Part shown: piece after piece, positions 48,321-51,256 of the stretch
How the letters are laid out: each line of letters starts with the position of its first letter
Position numbering within the stretch: position 1 is the first letter of the stretch
NCBI GenBank assembly: GCA_023428915.1
Contig: JAEYWL010000068.1
Span: forward strand, 1-51,256
DNA: 51,256 nucleotides
Direction: 5' to 3'
Source of the DNA: Verrucomicrobiota bacterium
GTDB taxonomy: Bacteria; Chlamydiota; Chlamydiia; Chlamydiales; JAEYWL01
Notes under the pieces: generated by a model
Database searches by the model: none
Seen by the model: the letters and a program-made list of their open reading frames with translations, nothing else
Told to the model about the DNA's origin: nothing
Position numbers and translations under genes: made by a program

Positions 48321-48414
48321 TTTTAAACCCAACTTGCTACCTTCTAAGAGTCAGATTCGAGCTCTTAGAGGAAACTCGAATCCGACCTTAGAAGGTAGCA
48401 AGTTGGGTTTAAAA
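48321..48414. repeat. 94-bp near-perfect palindrome
   Basis: Left arm 48321-48361 and right arm 48375-48414 are reverse complements over about 40 bp with one extra base and one or two mismatches, around a 13-nt loop; the outer 27 bp pair perfectly. The stem reads TTTTAAACCCAACTTGCTAC at its foot. It is longer and more perfect than a terminator and resembles a palindromic mobile element or a cruciform site. It lies in the 423-bp gap between the small membrane gene and the secreted protein. Confidence 0.9.
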
Positions 48415-48432
48415 CACCTCGATATCTTGGTA

Positions 48433-48473
48433 CGGGCAATTCCGTCAGGTGGTTTTAAAAAAAAGATTGCCCG
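48433..48473. repeat. 8-bp inverted repeat in the leader of the secreted protein gene
   Basis: CGGGCAAT (48433-48440) and ATTGCCCG (48466-48473), perfect, with a 25-nt loop containing an A-run. It lies between the large palindrome and the hairpin at 48481. The three make a chain of stem-loops. Confidence 0.55.
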
Positions 48474-48480
48474 ATTATCA

Positions 48481-48518
48481 CCTATGTGAGTATAGATTAA
48501 CTTCTTTACTCACATAGG
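48481..48518 (+). promoter_or_regulatory. Hairpin covering the ribosome-binding region of the secreted-protein gene
   Basis: CCTATGTGAGTA (48481-48492) and TACTCACATAGG (48507-48518) form a perfect 12-bp stem with a 14-nt loop. The ATG is at 48525, and the only purine-rich Shine-Dalgarno-like bases (AGG, 48516-48518) lie inside the right arm. Such a structure could block translation until it is melted or bound, or act as a thermosensor-like element; this is inference from position. Confidence 0.6.
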
Positions 48519-48524
48519 CAAAGT

Positions 48525-49856
48525 ATGACAATTAAAGCCGCCGTAAATACAATTCTTCTTTCCTTAAGCACATTTTGCCTTGCAGCAGAACCTTCCATTG
48601 AATTTCAAAAGTTAGATGATGATGCCGCCGGAGCCGGTTATGTGGTTGTGCTAAAAGATATGCCTAATGAAGCCTTATACGTAACTTGTAAACAAATAAA
48701 CTCAATCCATGCAGCTTCCCACTTTGTGTTAGCTGACCTATCTTCGCAAGAAGCGAGTGATTCCTCGGAACAAGTGATTGCTCCCTCAAATTGCGGTCTT
48801 TTAGGTGAGCGTATCGATTATAGAGTTTACACCCGCAATTGGCAGCTCGTGGCGGAAAACACCTATGTGCCTAGACAGATAGCCAGCAACAGTTTATCTG
48901 AAACCTTTACGCTGTCAGCTGAGCTCCTAAGCATTTTCCCAACTATCTATAAAATACATTTAGATGGTGCAGAGGAAAGGGAACTGATCAAGCTGGTTTA
49001 CAAAACAGCTGAAGGCGAAGTCAAACGGGAAATGTCTTTAAATAGCGAAGGGGATTTTCTTATCAATTTTATGAATCGCGGGCTAACTCAAGGCGGCAAA
49101 GAAGGGGTTGTTATCCTGCGCAGAAACGGTGATTTTGCTACTGTCAGCCTTAATTGGGGAACTGAAATATCTTTTGAAAATGCCGAAAATAAACAGGAAC
49201 GGCCGAAAAAGCCGCTAAAAGTAGTCACCCTGTCGCTGCAGCCAGGCAATACTGAAAAAAATGTCTCTAAAATTCAATTCCAAGGCCTGCCCCCTGGTAA
49301 AAACTATTCGCTTTTCGCCGCCTCCTTTATTACTGGAAATCGGTATAAAAAAATCGCCGCTTTTGACCTGCTTCCCAACGGCACTTATCAAATCAATGGT
49401 TACCAGGCAGATGCCCTTGGTATAAAAGGCATTCAAACCGTTCCAGGCGAACCTGTCTTTTTCATGCTGCAAAATAGTGAACATGTGATCCTCGCCGCCG
49501 ACCACCTCATCCCGCGACCCTTCCTCGCCACCAGCAAAAAAGGCACCTTCTCAGTCGAAGCCATCTTCCTAGGCCTTAACCCTACTACCTATCAACTCAA
49601 GCTAAAAGGCCTTGACCTCGACGAAGAATATCATTTTGCTTCCCTCTCAGGCGATGAACGTATAGATAGGTATGTGCCATTTCACGAGAATGATTTTTTT
49701 AGTTATAATCCTGGGACTGTAACCGCCGCTGGCGGTTCTGCTCAAGCTATCTTCACCCGCCGCAACGGCGATCTCCTCACAATGGAGATACCCTGGGGCC
49801 AAAAAATCCGCGACGACCTCAAATCTTCCCAACGCTCAGCTTCCTCTAAACCCTAA
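48525..49856 (+). CDS. Exported protein with two copies of a lineage-type repeat unit, 443 aa
   Basis: Signal peptide in residues 1-20 (NTILLSLSTFCLAAEPS). Two tandem units of about 200 residues follow, about 21-222 and 232-435. Each has a first part with a LPxxxxY-type opening and ends LGERIDYRV...VPRQI or VFFMLQN...IPRPF. Each then has an FPTIYKIHLDG or NPTTYQLKLKG segment and closes with G-G-x-x-x-V/A-I-F/L-x-RRNGD, then NWG or PWG. One unit of the same design is in the protein at 39305-40063. Beta-rich, no cysteine cluster, no anchor. Function unknown. The leader carries a chain of inverted repeats that may control translation. Confidence 0.82.
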   Translation: MTIKAAVNTILLSLSTFCLAAEPSIEFQKLDDDAAGAGYVVVLKDMPNEALYVTCKQINSIHAASHFVLADLSSQEASDSSEQVIAPSNCGLLGERIDYRVYTRNWQLVAENTYVPRQIASNSLSETFTLSAELLSIFPTIYKIHLDGAEERELIKLVYKTAEGEVKREMSLNSEGDFLINFMNRGLTQGGKEGVVILRRNGDFATVSLNWGTEISFENAENKQERPKKPLKVVTLSLQPGNTEKNVSKIQFQGLPPGKNYSLFAASFITGNRYKKIAAFDLLPNGTYQINGYQADALGIKGIQTVPGEPVFFMLQNSEHVILAADHLIPRPFLATSKKGTFSVEAIFLGLNPTTYQLKLKGLDLDEEYHFASLSGDERIDRYVPFHENDFFSYNPGTVTAAGGSAQAIFTRRNGDLLTMEIPWGQKIRDDLKSSQRSASSKP

Positions 49857-50022
49857 TGCATTATCAAAATAAAGCTTCCTCCTCTGCGACAGCTCTGCAG
49901 TTAATCACTTTAAAACAAGGTATTTAAACCCATGATTATCGGATAAATTAACAACATCTTAGTCATTTTTCGGGGTGCGAAAATATAGGCAATATAAGCA
50001 GTAATTGCAGGCCGCCTTAAAA

Positions 50023-50247
50023 TTAAGCCATGCGTAAAAGCGCCGTTACAACATAAAGGAGCATAATTAGGCTAGTTAAATTGCCATAAATTATCCAAAG
50101 AGTTCTTCGTTTCGTCTTTTGGGTATATTTTATTTCAAAATAATCCAGCTCGCTAAATAAGCTTTGCCAAAAACAAAATGAGAAAACAAAACTGATCAGC
50201 GGTATAAATAAGAGTGCAATAAGTGTTTTTACTTCATCATGCGACAT
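50023..50247 (-). CDS. Small two-helix membrane protein, 74 aa
   Basis: Two hydrophobic segments (about 8-30 and 50-72) flank a basic polar loop (YTQKTKRRTLW). No family recognised. It lies 20 bp after the TPR-like gene on the same strand, so may be co-transcribed. Ribosome site is weak. Real gene status depends mainly on the good membrane pattern. Confidence 0.5.
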   Translation of the reverse strand: MSHDEVKTLIALLFIPLISFVFSFCFWQSLFSELDYFEIKYTQKTKRRTLWIIYGNLTSLIMLLYVVTALLRMA

Positions 50248-50267
50248 GGCAAACTTTTTTTTAGATA

Positions 50268-50849
50268 CTAACTGCTGAAATTACAATCACAGATCTTAAT
50301 GAGGTAAATTTCACACGATAATTCCTGAATATGTTCTTCATTGCAACCAAAAATGTTTGCTATGGTTTTTTTGTAGCCGCCGCTGATTTCACTATCGTCT
50401 GGGAGATTCCTGATAATGATATAATTTTGCGTGCGTTCTATCATGGGAATTAAAGAAGACACTTTGCGAAATTCGTAAAAATCAGACATGCCTTCATCAT
50501 ACATGCCAAGCTTAAAAAAAGACCTGGAACGTGTTAGCAGGGCGATTTCGCGATCTTTTCCTGTTAAACCTAGTCTGAGGGCGCTAGTGACGTCTTCAAT
50601 TACCCCCTGGTGATTATCTTCCAGGTAATAAACCTTGGCACGTTCTGCAAATAAGTAGGGGTGTGCACCTTGGTCCTCTTCGATTGCTTGCGAGAAGCAT
50701 CTTAGAGCCTGTGCGAGGTCTTTTGATTCAACCGCCATAATCGCTTTCACATAGAATTGGTCCCAATTGTTTGTGCTGGGTTGTGCTGTTAAGAATAAGC
50801 CTAGAGGGTAAATCACACGGTTAAACTTAAATTGTAAACTATGTCCCAC
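50268..50849 (-). CDS. TPR-like protein, 193 aa
   Basis: Soluble protein with tetratricopeptide-like helices at about residues 30-130: YVKAIMAVESKDLAQALRCF, YLFAERAKVYYLEDNHQGVI and REIALLTRSRSFFKLGMYDE are spaced about 35 residues apart, with small and large residues at TPR positions. The C-terminal 60 residues have no repeats and end with a Cys-rich stretch (GCNEEHIQELSCEIYLIKIC). Small TPR proteins serve as secretion chaperones in type III systems, but this one is not recognised as such. The first 25 residues show weak hydrophobicity and no clear signal peptide. Confidence 0.72.
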   Translation of the reverse strand: MGHSLQFKFNRVIYPLGLFLTAQPSTNNWDQFYVKAIMAVESKDLAQALRCFSQAIEEDQGAHPYLFAERAKVYYLEDNHQGVIEDVTSALRLGLTGKDREIALLTRSRSFFKLGMYDEGMSDFYEFRKVSSLIPMIERTQNYIIIRNLPDDSEISGGYKKTIANIFGCNEEHIQELSCEIYLIKICDCNFSS

Positions 50850-51188
50850 GCTGCCTCCCTTTTTTTAGGTTTTAGTTGAGAGCGTCGAAATCTAAAAGAA
50901 GCGATTTAATTGTGCAAGCTCTTTTGTTTATTTTTGATAAAATAGCTTCTACAATAGCTTTTAAAAGCGAAAATGAAATTTTTTTTCCGGAAAACAAGCG
51001 TGTTGTTGGTGAAAATTGAAAGTGAAGAGTTTGAAAGTTGTTATTTTTTAAGAAAAAATGGTCAATAAAATATATTTTTCTCTCCTAAAAGTCAATTAAA
51101 ATAGAAATTAGTATTGTTAAATATTGGCAAGTTTGTAACTATCCGCGATTTTTAAAATCCAAGTAAATCGCAAGGACCTGAAGTTGCT
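50850..51188. other. Non-coding AT-rich region
   Basis: 339 bp without a supported gene. It holds a perfect 12-bp palindrome GCTTTTAAAAGC (50957-50968) and a 31-codon open frame (50973-51068) with no protein-like features. TTGATAAAAT-like sequence near 50935-50945 may contribute a promoter for one of the flanking genes, which diverge from here. Confidence 0.5.
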
Positions 51189-51256
51189 ATGTTAAAATAT
51201 CTTTCTCTACTACTTGTCAGCTTATCTTTGTTTGCAAGCGATAATGCAGAAACCAA
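51189..51256 (+). CDS. Start of an exported protein (cut by window end)
   Basis: The ATG at 51189 opens a frame reading MLKYLSLLLVSLSLFASDNA, a typical signal peptide, and stays open to the last base. Ribosome site is distant (AAGGACC 51172-51178). Only 22 codons are seen; the mature product is unknown. Confidence 0.55.
   Translation, partial: MLKYLSLLLVSLSLFASDNAET

Noticed and set aside
50973..51068. 31-codon open frame before the last gene
   Set aside because: Short, Phe/Lys-rich, no ribosome site and no recognisable features.

Overview
The window looks like a chromosomal segment of an environmental (amoeba- or arthropod-associated) member of the Chlamydiales. The evidence is local gene order, recalled from Chlamydia trachomatis rather than searched: nrdR-dksA-lspA, ftsK next to a YycJ-type metallo-hydrolase, pgsA-glgA, msbA-like ABC transporter-accA, and a periplasmic thioredoxin divergent from a Tsr3/DUF367-like gene. 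These sit among many lineage-type hypothetical proteins, secreted proteins and bilobed hydrophobic proteins that resemble inclusion-membrane proteins. Moderate GC and extra metabolism (ROK glucokinase, acetate kinase, QueC, a DHCR24-like FAD enzyme) fit a Parachlamydia/Waddlia-like bacterium better than the reduced animal pathogens. No phage, intact insertion sequence, rRNA or CRISPR array is visible.

Layout. 1-2400: a repeat element, a hypothetical gene and a HAD phosphatase/ROK glucokinase pair (minus strand). 2568-6242: an unknown 479-residue protein closed by a terminator, an EamA transporter and a membrane TPR protein. 6272-9674: a promoter, tRNA-His, uppP and ftsK tightly packed on the plus strand, so the uppP mRNA probably starts as a tRNA co-transcript. 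9675-13609: YycJ, an exported Ppx/GppA-like protein and acetate kinase, interleaved with two repeat families. 13610-18480: Sua5-type t6A enzyme, DHCR24-like oxidoreductase, a protein with an SV40-like nuclear localisation signal, and a LOG-family protein. 18651-20756: nrdR, dksA-like, lspA and an unknown gene. 20838-24925: a secreted YVTN beta-propeller overlapping cinA, then two putative inclusion-membrane proteins. 25139-28984: a FIST sensor with a small partner, then three overlapping RNA-modification genes. 29028-32463: HAD phosphatase, folB, SDR and an unknown protein, closed by a terminator. 32720-35953: exported thioredoxin, Tsr3-like protein, AGCS symporter and a small membrane protein. 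36121-40063 (minus): secreted domain protein, glgA, pgsA and PfkB kinase. 40134-46214 (minus): unknown protein, queC, and a compact operon L,D-transpeptidase-accA-msbA for envelope synthesis. 46443-51256: a thioredoxin-CcdA fusion, a small membrane protein, a chain of inverted repeats, a secreted two-unit protein, a TPR protein and the start of another exported protein.

The most distinctive non-gene content is structural DNA. (i) A family of elements of about 110 bp, present in at least five copies or partial copies, each near a gene 3' end, with an 8-bp inverted repeat (one copy carries a compensatory change) and iterated ATGGAC words. (ii) A 184-bp nested palindrome with perfect 30-bp arms and two tandem 48-bp units. 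(iii) A 94-bp near-perfect palindrome. (iv) A 12-bp-arm hairpin that covers the probable ribosome binding site of a secreted protein gene. The most distinctive protein content is a duplicated, apparently lineage-specific exported domain (39305-40063 and 48525-49856), a candidate nucleomodulin (16088-17140), and an MsbA-like transporter with an EF-hand-like insertion.
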